The notes under the pieces are model-generated. The model saw only the letters and a program-made list of their open reading frames with translations. It was not told where the DNA came from and searched no databases. Positions 51,561 to 60,044 of a stretch of DNA of 64,000 nt are shown in pieces; within the stretch, counting starts at the first letter, position 1; every line of letters begins with the position of its first letter. The position numbers and the translations under genes are program-made. Source of the stretch: JAUIAI01 sp050633665 (lineage in GTDB: Bacteria > Pseudomonadota > Gammaproteobacteria > Burkholderiales > Burkholderiaceae_E); the NCBI GenBank assembly GCA_050633665.1, contig JBOEGY010000002.1, forward strand, positions 310,001 to 374,000. Reading direction: 5' to 3'.

Positions 51561-53624
51561 TCAAACGGCCAATGCCTCGGCGGGTTCATCCGCCATTGCC
51601 TCGGTATTCTCCGGGGCGTCCTGCGCCTGCGATTCTTCCGGCGCGGCTTCCTGGCCTTCGGCCTTGAAGATCGCAGGCATCCAGCCCGTGCCGCTCACCA
51701 ACCGCTCGGCCTCGCTGGCAATGTCGGCCTTCTTGAGCTTTGCCAGCCGGTGGACGCTGTCGGGCGCGAACTCGCCCACGGCTTGCAAAACCGCCGGCTT
51801 CGGAACGTGCTTGAAATAGCCTTCCGCCGTAGGTTGCCACCATGCGCCCATGTCGAGGCCCACGGCCTGCGCCAGTTCCGCGCCGGGCTGCTGCGCCGTG
51901 GCGCGCGGCGTCACCACGTCCACCGTCGAAGCCACGCAAACGGCCAGCAGTATGACCAGTTCGCCTTGCTCCATCGCCAGCAGCGTGGCGAACAGTTCGG
52001 CGCTGTCCTCGGGCAGCTTGCCGCCCCACGCCTCTTGCAGTTCGCGCAAGGCCACGGCGGCGGGCGACTCGGGCCAGTCCGGGGCCATGCCGTCCAGCCG
52101 ATCTTGCACTTTCAGGCCCACGCCCAGCGGCATATCGTGGCCGTAATAGCGGCCCTGCAAGACGGTCTGCACCATGCCATGCACCAGCGCGGCCAGCGCC
52201 ACCTGCGGATGCTGGGCCACCTCGATTTGCAGCGCGGCGGTGCGGTGGGCGCTCAGGCGCTGGGTCAGTCGGTCGGAAATCGTTGCGGCCTTGGGCTGCT
52301 CGTCTTCCTCGCCTTCGTCATCGTTCGCGGCGTCCGGGTCGGTGAAACCTTGGCGCAGCTTTTCCAGCGTGCGCAATGCTTTGGCCTCGGCCTCGCGCAG
52401 CAGCCCGCGATGAATCACGGCCTCGCCGTTGCGGTCGATGGTGACGATGGCACCGGCTGCGGCCTTCACGTTCGCGTCGTACCCCTGCAAGCCTTCTTCC
52501 AGCGCCTGCAACTGCTCGCCCAGGGCTTCGCCTTCCTCCTGCAAGGCATCGGCCTTGTCCTCGTCTTCGGCATCCGTCGCGGCATCAATGGCTTCGGCCA
52601 CCTCCTGCATCTTGGCTTGCAGCTTCTCGATGCGCTGCGCTTCGCGCTTGTTGGGTTCGCGCCGCTCCCTCGGCGCACGCTGGAAGGCGTGCAGGTCGGC
52701 ATGGGTCACGCTCGGCGTGGCATCGGCCCAGGCCCAGCCCTCGGCCTTTACCTCGGCGGCGATGCCCGCCAGCTTGTCCTGCGCCAGCCGCTCCAGCAGC
52801 GCGGCATCGGTCAGATACACGCCCGCATCACCTTCCGCGAACAGGTCACGGCGGATGCCGCCGCCTGCCTGCTCGTAGGCGTCGAGTCCGACGAAGCGCA
52901 CCAGCGGATGCCGGTAGGCGTCAATCTCGCGCTCCGTCAGACGTTCGCGCAAGTGCGAGGGGTGGCGCTGCCATTGCGGGGCGTCGTAGTAGGCGGCTTC
53001 CTGCGCCGCATGGTCATCCGTCCCGGCCAGGGCCATCAACTGGTCAAGGCTCACGGCATCGGCGCGATAGTCGGCCATCAGGCGCGGCGAGACATTTGCC
53101 AGCTTCAAGCGGCGCTGCACCACCAGCGGCGTAACGGAAAAATCCGCCGCAATGTCCTCGATGGGTCGGCCTTCGGCCACCAAGGCCGCAAAGGCTTCAA
53201 ACTGGTCTGCCGGGTGCATGGCTTCGCGCTGCACGTTTTCCGTGAGGCTGGCGGTGCGGGCCGTGCCATCGGCCACCTGCAGGCAAGGCACGTTCCAATC
53301 CTTGGCGATGCGGTGCTTCTTTGCCAGCAGCTTCAACGCGGCCAGCCTGCGGCCCCCAGCCACCACCTCGTAATGCTGGTCATCGCTGGAGGGAATCACG
53401 ATCAGGTTTTGCAGTAGGCCCACGCGCTGGATGCTCGCGGCCAGCTCGGGGATGGACATGCGCGGGACGGTCTTGCGCACGTTGCGGCCCGTGGGGCGCA
53501 GCACCAGCCGCGACAGCGGCACCAGGATCATGTGCTTGCTCGGGTCGGCGGCTTGCAGCACATTGGCGGCGCTGCTGGCTGCGGTGTTGACGGCGCGGGC
53601 TTCGGTTTGAGTGATGGCGTTCAT
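51561..53624 (-). CDS. parB: ParB/RepB/Spo0J-family protein, large
   Basis: 687 residues. The N-terminal ParB-like domain includes VPLSRLVLRPTGRNVRKTVP, QRVGLLQNLIVIPS, YEVVAGGRRLAAL and TENVQREAMHPADQFEAFAA, followed by the helix-turn-helix DIAADFSVTPLVVQRRLKLA. A long C-terminal region with coiled coil (~315-420, Glu/Lys-rich) and Ala-rich segments makes it twice the length of chromosomal ParB. Proteins of this type in ICEs may act in partition, or as a ParB-type nuclease or transfer regulator. In one operon with the DUF932 gene (65 bp upstream). Confidence 0.88.
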   Translation of the reverse strand: MNAITQTEARAVNTAASSAANVLQAADPSKHMILVPLSRLVLRPTGRNVRKTVPRMSIPELAASIQRVGLLQNLIVIPSSDDQHYEVVAGGRRLAALKLLAKKHRIAKDWNVPCLQVADGTARTASLTENVQREAMHPADQFEAFAALVAEGRPIEDIAADFSVTPLVVQRRLKLANVSPRLMADYRADAVSLDQLMALAGTDDHAAQEAAYYDAPQWQRHPSHLRERLTEREIDAYRHPLVRFVGLDAYEQAGGGIRRDLFAEGDAGVYLTDAALLERLAQDKLAGIAAEVKAEGWAWADATPSVTHADLHAFQRAPRERREPNKREAQRIEKLQAKMQEVAEAIDAATDAEDEDKADALQEEGEALGEQLQALEEGLQGYDANVKAAAGAIVTIDRNGEAVIHRGLLREAEAKALRTLEKLRQGFTDPDAANDDEGEEDEQPKAATISDRLTQRLSAHRTAALQIEVAQHPQVALAALVHGMVQTVLQGRYYGHDMPLGVGLKVQDRLDGMAPDWPESPAAVALRELQEAWGGKLPEDSAELFATLLAMEQGELVILLAVCVASTVDVVTPRATAQQPGAELAQAVGLDMGAWWQPTAEGYFKHVPKPAVLQAVGEFAPDSVHRLAKLKKADIASEAERLVSGTGWMPAIFKAEGQEAAPEESQAQDAPENTEAMADEPAEALAV

Positions 53625-53689
53625 GGTGTATCTCTAATCGAGTGAAACAAGGGGATGGAGGGGAAACCGCCCCTCCGACGGGGGAACGG

Positions 53690-54514
53690 TCAGGCCTTGA
53701 GCTGGCGCATGCCATCGGCCAGCAGCCACAGGGCGCGGTTCAGGCGAATGTCGGAATCAATGCCCTGCACGGGGCGGGTCTGCTGCCTGCGGCCATTGGC
53801 GGCGCGGCCATGCAATCCGCCTTTGGTCAGGTTTTCCTGCGTGCGGTTGAACACGCTCCACAGGTCGGGGCGTCGATCCTCAAACCGGCGCGGCATCAGA
53901 ATTTGGCTTTCCGTGACAGGCGCGGGCTTGTCCGGGTCGTCGTACTTGAGGGCCAGCGCGGCACGGGCGAACACTTCCGATTCGCCATCGTCCAAGGTGA
54001 TGCCGCGCATCAGGTCACGCGACTCTTTCACGCGCTCAAAGCCGCTCAATACCTGATAGGCCCCCTCGATGACTTGGCCCGCCACGTCGCCTTTGTGGGG
54101 CACGCGCACATCGGCAAAGGTGTCGCCGCACACCAGCCCATTGGCACAGATAAATCTGAACTGACCAGCCAGCATCTGATAACTGCTCGTGCCATCGTGC
54201 GAGTTCAGCAGCACAATTTCATTGGCCTCCGCGCCGTTGATCTGGCTGGCATGACGCAGGCGCAGTAGGTGTTTCGTGTGCTCGCGCCGCCCCTCGTTGC
54301 GCACGCGGGTCTGGCACACCATGAAGGGCTGGAAGCCTTCCTTGCGAAGCTCGGTCAAGACCGTGGCGGTGGGGATGTAGGCGTACCGCTCGGAACGGCT
54401 CTCATGCGGTGCGTCCGCGAAGATGGACGGGGCCACGCGCCGGATCTGGTCATCCGTTAGGGGATAGTCGGAACGCAGCGCGGAGGAATGGTTTGCAAAA
54501 CGGGATGCGAGCAT
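53690..54514 (-). CDS. DUF932 protein
   Basis: 274 residues from the ATG at 54514. Matches DUF932, a plasmid/phage family: YAYIPTATVLTELRKEGFQP, CQTRVRNEGRREHTKHLLRL, NEIVLLNSHDGTSSYQMLAG, FRFICANGLVCGD. Function is not established. DUF932 genes are often found in the leading regions of conjugative elements. A 25-bp inverted repeat lies ~155 bp upstream of its start. Confidence 0.88.
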   Translation of the reverse strand: MLASRFANHSSALRSDYPLTDDQIRRVAPSIFADAPHESRSERYAYIPTATVLTELRKEGFQPFMVCQTRVRNEGRREHTKHLLRLRHASQINGAEANEIVLLNSHDGTSSYQMLAGQFRFICANGLVCGDTFADVRVPHKGDVAGQVIEGAYQVLSGFERVKESRDLMRGITLDDGESEVFARAALALKYDDPDKPAPVTESQILMPRRFEDRRPDLWSVFNRTQENLTKGGLHGRAANGRRQQTRPVQGIDSDIRLNRALWLLADGMRQLKA

Positions 54515-54667
54515 GTCTTTCTCCTGACTTGGCTGTTGAAGAAAACCGCACACCGGATTCCTAGATTCGGAGCCCAGCCTTGTGGCTGTTCGGTGCGGCC
54601 GGCACGAGGAACCCGGTTGGCCCTGTTGCCACCGTCTTTCCTGAGTTCATCGCCCGCGACGAAATGG

Positions 54668-54774
54668 AGCCCGTGGACGGGGGCCGTCAAGGAGACAAGC
54701 GCAGGATTGGTGCGGCCCGCAGGCGCAGCCGAGGACACGGCCCTGCGCGCCTTGACGGCCCCCGTCCGCGGGCT
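54668..54774. repeat. 25-bp inverted repeat with 57-bp loop
   Basis: Arms 54668-54692 and 54750-54774 are complementary at 24 of 25 positions (core GGACGGGGGCCGTCAAGG). The loop contains a further smaller dyad (GGTGCGGCC / GGCGCAGCC region). The structure lies in the DUF932 leader and could be a structured RNA, a single-strand promoter or an origin-type signal. Confidence 0.8.
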
Positions 54775-54849
54775 ACAGTCGCGGACAAGGTGATGAAGTC
54801 AGGGGAGACGGCTGGACAAGGCAACGGCCCTTCCACACGCCGACCGCAC

Positions 54850-54867
54850 GGCAAGCGAAGCGCGCAG
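54850..54867. repeat. 18-bp segment shared with the DUF736-flanking repeats
   Basis: GGCAAGCGAAGCGCGCAG is identical to 48100-48117 and differs by one base from 49330-49347. The surroundings are similar in style (CCCGAAG, GCCGCAGGCG) but cannot be aligned throughout, so it may be a third, decayed copy. Confidence 0.55.
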
Positions 54868-55065
54868 GCCCGAAGCTGGAAGCCGGGCCGGAGGCGTCAG
54901 CCGAACGGAGTGAGGGGACGATCGAAGCCCGAAGGGGGCGAGACGCCGCAGGCGGCTCGATGCGCCAGCACGAGAGCGCGACCGGCCATTTCCCAGGGGG
55001 CCGGGGACGCCCGAATCCCCGCAGCACAATCCCCCACGATCACAGCAGGTCCCGGCATCGGCACA

Positions 55066-55299
55066 ATGACACTTGCCATGGACTTACGCGAACTAACGGA
55101 CGATGAACTGATGGCCCAGGCCAGGGAATGGCGGCAACGGGCACTGCGCGGTGAGAAAGACGCGCGCGGCTTCGCGCACGAACTGGAATGCGAAGTCCGC
55201 CGGCGCTTCCCCAGGAACGACGTATCCCAGACCTTGCCGCAGGTGCGCCTGCTGGGCGTTCTGCCGCAGACGGCCCACCGGCGCTGGAAGCCCTGGTGA
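55066..55299 (+). CDS. Small conserved hypothetical protein
   Basis: 77 residues from the ATG at 55066 (ATG at 55078 is an alternative start). Reads DLRELTDDELMAQAREWRQR then GEKDARGFAHELECEVRRRF, a charged helical protein common as a short hypothetical in proteobacterial ICEs. It converges on the second DUF2958 gene. The much longer open frame upstream crosses the inverted repeat and is not supported. Confidence 0.7.
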   Translation: MTLAMDLRELTDDELMAQAREWRQRALRGEKDARGFAHELECEVRRRFPRNDVSQTLPQVRLLGVLPQTAHRRWKPW

Positions 55300-55351
55300 A
55301 CGCACCAGGGCCGAGAGAAGGCGTAGGGCGCCCCACGACACCGCGGCAGAA

Positions 55352-55702
55352 TCAGACCATGACCCGCCCCGCCAGCCGCGCATCGCGCGCATAGGCGCTC
55401 AAGCGCCTGTCTGCGCGGAAGTACAGATCCCGCTCGACCGGCAGGCCGATCCGACCGCGAAGGCCCACCAGCTCTTCCAGGCTGAGATAGCCCAATTCAG
55501 GCAGCCCCAGACCCAGATCGCACAACCCATAGGCACGGTCATGGTCGTCGGGATCAATGGCCCCCAACAGCCAGGTCGCGCTCGCATCGGGCGTGAACAG
55601 TTTGACCACGGGCACGGGATCGAAGTCTGGGTCCCGCAGCGATGCGCAGCCGTTGGACAGCAGCAGCGCGCGCTGCTCGTGGGTGATGAGTGCGTTGTTC
55701 AT
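55352..55702 (-). CDS. DUF2958 protein (second copy)
   Basis: 116 residues. Same family as the protein at 47134 (PVPVVKLFTPDASATWLLGA, DRAYGLCDLGLGLPELGYLS, ERDLYFRADRRLSAYARDAR) but clearly diverged. Two copies ~8 kb apart suggest ancient duplication or separate recruitment of the flanking backbone. The gene marks the right limit of the recognisable ICE backbone; cargo begins beyond it. Confidence 0.88.
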   Translation of the reverse strand: MNNALITHEQRALLLSNGCASLRDPDFDPVPVVKLFTPDASATWLLGAIDPDDHDRAYGLCDLGLGLPELGYLSLEELVGLRGRIGLPVERDLYFRADRRLSAYARDARLAGRVMV

Positions 55703-56202
55703 GGTGAACTCCTGAAGGATGCCGGGCGGAATTGCCCACCCCCTCCGGGTCACGGTGCAGCGCAAGCCGTCAAGGGTCCACGACGGCCGCCAGGACGCAA
55801 GCGCCAACGGCGCGCAGCCCTTGCACGGCGAGCACGCCGTGGCACGATGAAGGGAACAGCAAGCCGCCACGCCCCACCATTCACCTTGCCCTTTCGCCAA
55901 GTGCGCAGCATGCGCAGCCCGTGAGTGCCAAAGCTGCGCCATCCAGCGCTGCACATGTCGGGCACATGGAACCACGCCACTCGGCCGGCGCTGATCGCGC
56001 GCTTCGGAACTTCGTGATCCCCTGGTTCGGGTTCGTAAGCGCCAGGCCCGTGAGCCAGGGGCGTGAGGTTGAGTGCAACGCAATGGCTGGCAAAGCGCGG
56101 GCGACCAGACCTTAGCCCTGCTTCCCGGCCATAAGGCGTCACTTGCCCCTGTCGTACGACCGTGAGTTAGATTCGCTAAACAACAATGGAAGGCAAAGGC
56201 CC
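55703..56202. other. 500-bp gap at the backbone/cargo border
   Basis: Upstream of the DUF2958 gene and upstream of the Mrr-like gene, thus a divergent leader. An open minus-strand frame (55750-56142) exists but shows no family pattern, so I do not call it. No clear repeat or hairpin was found. Confidence 0.45.
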
Positions 56203-57708
56203 ATGGGGAAACCACACGTCACGCGAACCGTCGGACCGATCCATTTCGAGGACCTCGATCCTCACCGCTTTGAGGACTTGGTTCGCCAGCTCGCCTACGA
56301 CTTCCGGTCATGGAAGTCGATCGAGTCCACGGGTCGTGGCGGCGCTGACGATGGATTCGATGTCCGAGCATTCGAGGAGGTGAGAACGCCAACGGCCTTT
56401 ACCGAAGACGAGGTAGACGCGGAGGATGCACCCCATCCGATGGAGGGCAACCTCTGGATGATTCAGTGCAAGCGCGAAAAGGAAGTGGGACCCAAGAAGG
56501 TTGCCACGATCATTTCGGATGCGGTGACGGCACAGATGTCGCCCTATGGCTACATCCTGGCAGCGCCCGTGCACTTCTCCAAGGCTGCGCATGATCGCTT
56601 CCGCGAGGAGCTTCGATCCCGCGGAGTTATGGAGTTCTATCTGTGGGGCGCTGGCGAGCTTGAGGACATGCTCTTCCAGCCAAAGAACGATCACATCCTG
56701 TTCGCGTTCTTCGGCATCTCACTGGTGACCAAGCGGCGATCCAAAGCCGCTTCCGTTCGCTCTACGGTATTGGCCAAGAACAAGCTAATGCGGGTATTGG
56801 GTGAACAACCAACCGGGCACATCCTTGTCCGCGACCTGAGCGATGAAAACTATCCATTCGAGGATGACTACCCGGACTTCGACAGGAATCCCCGATGGAA
56901 GGAATACAAGGTGCACTCGTTCGACCCACGCGGCTTGGTCGTGACGGTAGCCAGGCATTTCGCTTACTTTGATCGCGACAGCAGGGAGTGGGACTACACA
57001 AAGGTTGTAGACGAAGACCCATTCCCCATGGACCACCAAGAGGCCCTGGAGCAACAGCTACAAGCGCAGCGCCTCGCAGTCAAGGGCTTCTGGGAGTTGT
57101 TGCCACGGGCCAGCCGTGCGATATGGGTCCACCGCGAGCTGATCCGTTTCGACAATATCGAGTACATCGACGACAAGGGTGACGGCGACTTCAAGATGCC
57201 GCACATCTATGTGTTGTACGACCCGAAGCGCGGCCCTTTCTCCGGCTACTACGAATGTCTGGAAATCAATCAGCACACGCACGCTTCGCTGGAGGGGCTG
57301 ACCCGTAAGACTATCTTTCCCGACAAGTTCTCCGTACCCGGATTCGGCACAATCCACACCGGCCAATCCCTGGCGATTGATGAGGCGACGCGTTCGATGT
57401 TGCAGCACGGACGCCAGGAGGTCACTCTTTACGGTCTCGGCACTCAATACGGCCATCTGAAGCCGACCGACGTCGCCCTGGTCGATGGGCAAACCTCGCG
57501 CTCTGCCGAAAAGCTGTACATCAAGGTGACAAACATCAGGACGATGAAAGCTGAGCTTCTGTTGAAGCAGTCTAAAGACAACCCGACCATGCTGCACGAC
57601 ATGGAGCGCCAGATCGGGCGCGCGTTGAAGGCTTCAGAAAAGGTTCGAGTGGTCGAAGCCGTCGCCATCTATGAATGGCAGATTGATCAGAACCGCCCTT
57701 TGATCTAA
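56203..57708 (+). CDS. Mrr-like restriction endonuclease protein
   Basis: 501 residues from the ATG at 56203, which has an AAGG-type ribosome-binding site; a TTG at 56143 is in frame but less likely. The N-terminus (HFEDLDPHRFEDLVRQLAYD) and the core TGRGGADDGFDVRAF ... LWMIQCKRE show the PD-(D/E)xK fold of Mrr-type enzymes with Q-C-K as the final motif. The C-terminal ~300 residues are of unknown fold. Mrr-like proteins cut modified or foreign DNA. It stands alone on the plus strand at the start of the second cargo block. Confidence 0.75.
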   Translation: MGKPHVTRTVGPIHFEDLDPHRFEDLVRQLAYDFRSWKSIESTGRGGADDGFDVRAFEEVRTPTAFTEDEVDAEDAPHPMEGNLWMIQCKREKEVGPKKVATIISDAVTAQMSPYGYILAAPVHFSKAAHDRFREELRSRGVMEFYLWGAGELEDMLFQPKNDHILFAFFGISLVTKRRSKAASVRSTVLAKNKLMRVLGEQPTGHILVRDLSDENYPFEDDYPDFDRNPRWKEYKVHSFDPRGLVVTVARHFAYFDRDSREWDYTKVVDEDPFPMDHQEALEQQLQAQRLAVKGFWELLPRASRAIWVHRELIRFDNIEYIDDKGDGDFKMPHIYVLYDPKRGPFSGYYECLEINQHTHASLEGLTRKTIFPDKFSVPGFGTIHTGQSLAIDEATRSMLQHGRQEVTLYGLGTQYGHLKPTDVALVDGQTSRSAEKLYIKVTNIRTMKAELLLKQSKDNPTMLHDMERQIGRALKASEKVRVVEAVAIYEWQIDQNRPLI

Positions 57709-58009
57709 AACCACCGCCGCTGGAGAGAAACGGCCGCCACCGTTCCTGGCACGCTTCACTGGCTCTCGCGCACAGCTCAGCAGCGGAGTCCGCTGTGGGT
57801 CGAGGCTGCGTGAAAACTCCGGCACGTCAATGCGCCGCGAAGCCTGGATTCGGCAAAGACTCGCTGCTCAGTGAATATCGCCATCAAAGCGACTATGCGC
57901 ATGGGAATCCGATCAACTGCGCCCTACTCCGGGCTGCGCTCCAACAGGTTGTGCTGATCGCTTTCGGTAGCCACCATGAGCGACAACAGATCCGCTCACG
58001 GTCAATGCC
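57709..58009. other. 301-bp gap before the AlpA-type gene
   Basis: No gene is supported. A 15-bp dyad (CAGCGGAGTCCGCTG, 57781-57795) is the only structure noted. It may hold the promoter of the AlpA-type gene. Confidence 0.4.
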
Positions 58010-58363
58010 ATGCCGACACCCTCACCGCCCCCTCTGGGCAGACATTCGCCCTTGCCGACCCCTGGCACGACGGACTATGACGAAACACCCCAATTTCTCT
58101 CGAAGCCGCCCTTGCCCTTTCGCCGCACCATTCGTCGACGCGAACTGCACCAGATCGTTCCCCTGGCCGAGACCACGATCTATGAGATGGAGCAGCGCGG
58201 CGAATTTCCGCAGCGCTTCCGGCTCACCGCACGCTGTGTCGTCTGGGATTTGGAAGAGGTCGAGGCCTGGATCGAGGCGAGAAAGGACGCCTCGCGCTCA
58301 GCGAAGACCGGTGCACCTCCGGGTCCGGACGTCAGGCTACGCCAATACCGCCCCGTACGATAA
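58010..58363 (+). CDS. AlpA-family phage-type regulator
   Basis: 117 residues. After a Pro-rich N-terminus the segment RRTIRRRELHQIVPLAETTI, YEMEQRGEFPQRFRLTARCV then VWDLEEVEAWIEARK is the complete AlpA winged helix. AlpA proteins activate integrase genes or act as excisionases in prophages and satellites. Here no integrase is adjacent, so it may be a leftover of another mobile element or the regulator of the nearby defence genes. It converges on the HEPN-like gene. Confidence 0.85.
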   Translation: MPTPSPPPLGRHSPLPTPGTTDYDETPQFLSKPPLPFRRTIRRRELHQIVPLAETTIYEMEQRGEFPQRFRLTARCVVWDLEEVEAWIEARKDASRSAKTGAPPGPDVRLRQYRPVR

Positions 58364-58400
58364 CCACCGCTCAACCACTGACCCGTTTGACAGGCGGTCG

Positions 58401-59048
58401 TCAGCCCCTTTGCCGTGAATCCATGGTCCCGAGATTCAGGCGCATCTGCGGCTCAAGGGCATGCACTTCGATGATGAGATGCCGACAGATCGCATTGAGC
58501 GAGTCCAATGTCCGGTCCGCCATCTGGGCGAACACAAAGATGTTCGTCATGAACAGCCCCTGCAGCGCAGACCCACCCGTGGAAGCCACGGGGTAGCGAA
58601 ATGAGTACGAGCCAGGATCGACTCGATCCAGATCGGACAGGAACTGCAGTTCGTCCTCGTCGATAGCTCGCAGAGCAAGGGGAAGCCTGTCTCTCATAGC
58701 GGCAAGGACGGGCTGAGCCATGCCCAGCAGCTTCATAAGCGAATGCTCTCTCCACAGTCTTGGCAATACCTGGCGAAGCTCCTGATCGTCGACACTGAGC
58801 CTGGCCAAGCGGTACACCATCCCCTTGAGGTAGAGCTCGATCGCATGGCGAAAGAGAAAGATGACGGGGCAGGCACCGTAGTCAATATCACCAACATCCC
58901 TGCGTTCGTAACCGGCGATCAGGCCGTGAGCTGCATTCCGATAACTCACCGCATAGGAGACCACATCGCTGGCGGCATGGTTGCTCCAGTTCAGCAAAGC
59001 ATTCCCGTAAGTCCCGCGAGGCGCGGAGTAAAACTCTTCAATCGTCAT
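58401..59048 (-). CDS. HEPN-like helical protein
   Basis: 215 residues from the ATG at 59048. The stretch VIFLFRHAIELYLKGMVYRL is typical of HEPN-domain proteins (helical, with R-H and E-L-Y-L-K). The strict R-x4-6-H motif is not clear: the candidates are YRNAAH (R-x3-H) and CRHLIIEVH. It has no membrane segment. It is the last gene of a five-gene minus-strand series, 96 bp after the Abi-C gene. HEPN proteins often act as RNases or their partners in abortive infection. Confidence 0.65.
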   Translation of the reverse strand: MTIEEFYSAPRGTYGNALLNWSNHAASDVVSYAVSYRNAAHGLIAGYERRDVGDIDYGACPVIFLFRHAIELYLKGMVYRLARLSVDDQELRQVLPRLWREHSLMKLLGMAQPVLAAMRDRLPLALRAIDEDELQFLSDLDRVDPGSYSFRYPVASTGGSALQGLFMTNIFVFAQMADRTLDSLNAICRHLIIEVHALEPQMRLNLGTMDSRQRG

Positions 59049-59144
59049 GTTGCAGTGCAAGAGGTGAATTGGGTCGCGACAGGAGTGGTGTTTCAGTCAT
59101 CTGCCATGCCCCCCGTTTTATGCCTCGCAGACTGCGCTGATTGT

Positions 59145-59996
59145 TCAGGACTGCGGAACGCGGCGCTCGCGCTTTGCGAGCTTCGATAACAAGTAGGCGG
59201 AAACTGTTCCCACAACTTCAATGGCGGCCTTGGCCTCCTCATCAGCGAGTGTCGGCAACCATGGCCGGCCATGGCCAGAGCCCTGCTTGTTGCGAACTCG
59301 ATTGACGCCCAAGGCCGAGAGGAACAGCCCCCGCTCCATCGACTTGACCGCCGGCTCGCCGGGCTGCTCAAGCATCTCCGGGACGGCGAGGTCCAGGGCT
59401 ATGAAGGCCATGCCGAGCAGTGACTGGAAGTTGGCACCGCTCGGATATCTTCCTTGCAGCGTTTCGAGGACATGGGCGGCCGTGGCTTCCATCAAGTCCT
59501 TTCCGGCTCCCGCGATCAGGGCAGCATCCTCGGCGCCTTTTTGGGCACGTCGGGCATAGGCGGCCAACGCATCGGTGAGCGCAACACCGCGCAAAGAGGA
59601 GAGCACCTTGGGCGACAGCGTGCCGTCGTCGGCCAATACAAAACCTTCCGCGTCGAAGGCTGCCTTCGCATTGTCAATCGCCTCGCGACCCACATAGTTG
59701 GTAGACGCCTCTCGGAATCCGCCGCACGCGCGCACCTTCGCGAGCAAACCGGAAGTGAACCGGCTTGCCGCAACCGGGTTTGAGTCCATAACCGCGTAGA
59801 GAACGGCGCGCACGCGCTTCGCCTTTCCAATCATCTGCCCCTGCTGCTTGGGGTCATGCTCCGCAAGGCCCGCCTGGTTGACGTGAAACTCGATGTCGGC
59901 GTGCGAAGGCTCTCGGTAGACGCCGTTGTTGTTCGAATCGTCCACAAGCTGCATAAGCGCGTGGGCGATCGTGTCTGTCACCGGGATGTGAGACAT
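59145..59996 (-). CDS. Abortive-infection protein with Abi C-terminal domain
   Basis: 283 residues. The C-terminal half carries the Abi_C pattern: IAGAGKDLMEATAAHVLETL, GANFQSLLGMAFIALDLAVP and VNRVRNKQGSGHGR, in which RNKQGSGH fits the R-x4-6-H site of HEPN RNases. The N-terminal half is a helical domain with HADIEFHVNQAGL. Such proteins kill or arrest infected cells by RNA cleavage. It lies 48 bp after the HNH gene on the same strand. Confidence 0.8.
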   Translation of the reverse strand: MSHIPVTDTIAHALMQLVDDSNNNGVYREPSHADIEFHVNQAGLAEHDPKQQGQMIGKAKRVRAVLYAVMDSNPVAASRFTSGLLAKVRACGGFREASTNYVGREAIDNAKAAFDAEGFVLADDGTLSPKVLSSLRGVALTDALAAYARRAQKGAEDAALIAGAGKDLMEATAAHVLETLQGRYPSGANFQSLLGMAFIALDLAVPEMLEQPGEPAVKSMERGLFLSALGVNRVRNKQGSGHGRPWLPTLADEEAKAAIEVVGTVSAYLLSKLAKRERRVPQS

Positions 59997-60044
59997 TCTT
60001 TCTTTCCTCTTGCCAAACGGGCTAATCCGAACAAACCAGAGAGA

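Larger units (their letters stand above)
54515..55065. other. 551-bp non-coding leader with strong secondary structure
   Basis: Between the divergent DUF932 gene and a small plus-strand gene. It contains a 25-bp inverted repeat (54668-54774) and an 18-bp segment shared with the DUF736-flanking repeats (54850-54867). No gene is supported. Confidence 0.55.

Noticed and set aside
51750..53417. Open plus-strand frame of 555 codons opposite parB
   Set aside because: No recognisable domain, and the opposite strand encodes a clear ParB-type protein.
55750..56142. 130-codon minus-strand frame in the backbone/cargo gap
   Set aside because: Arg/Ala-rich with no family pattern and no clear ribosome-binding site; treated as non-coding.
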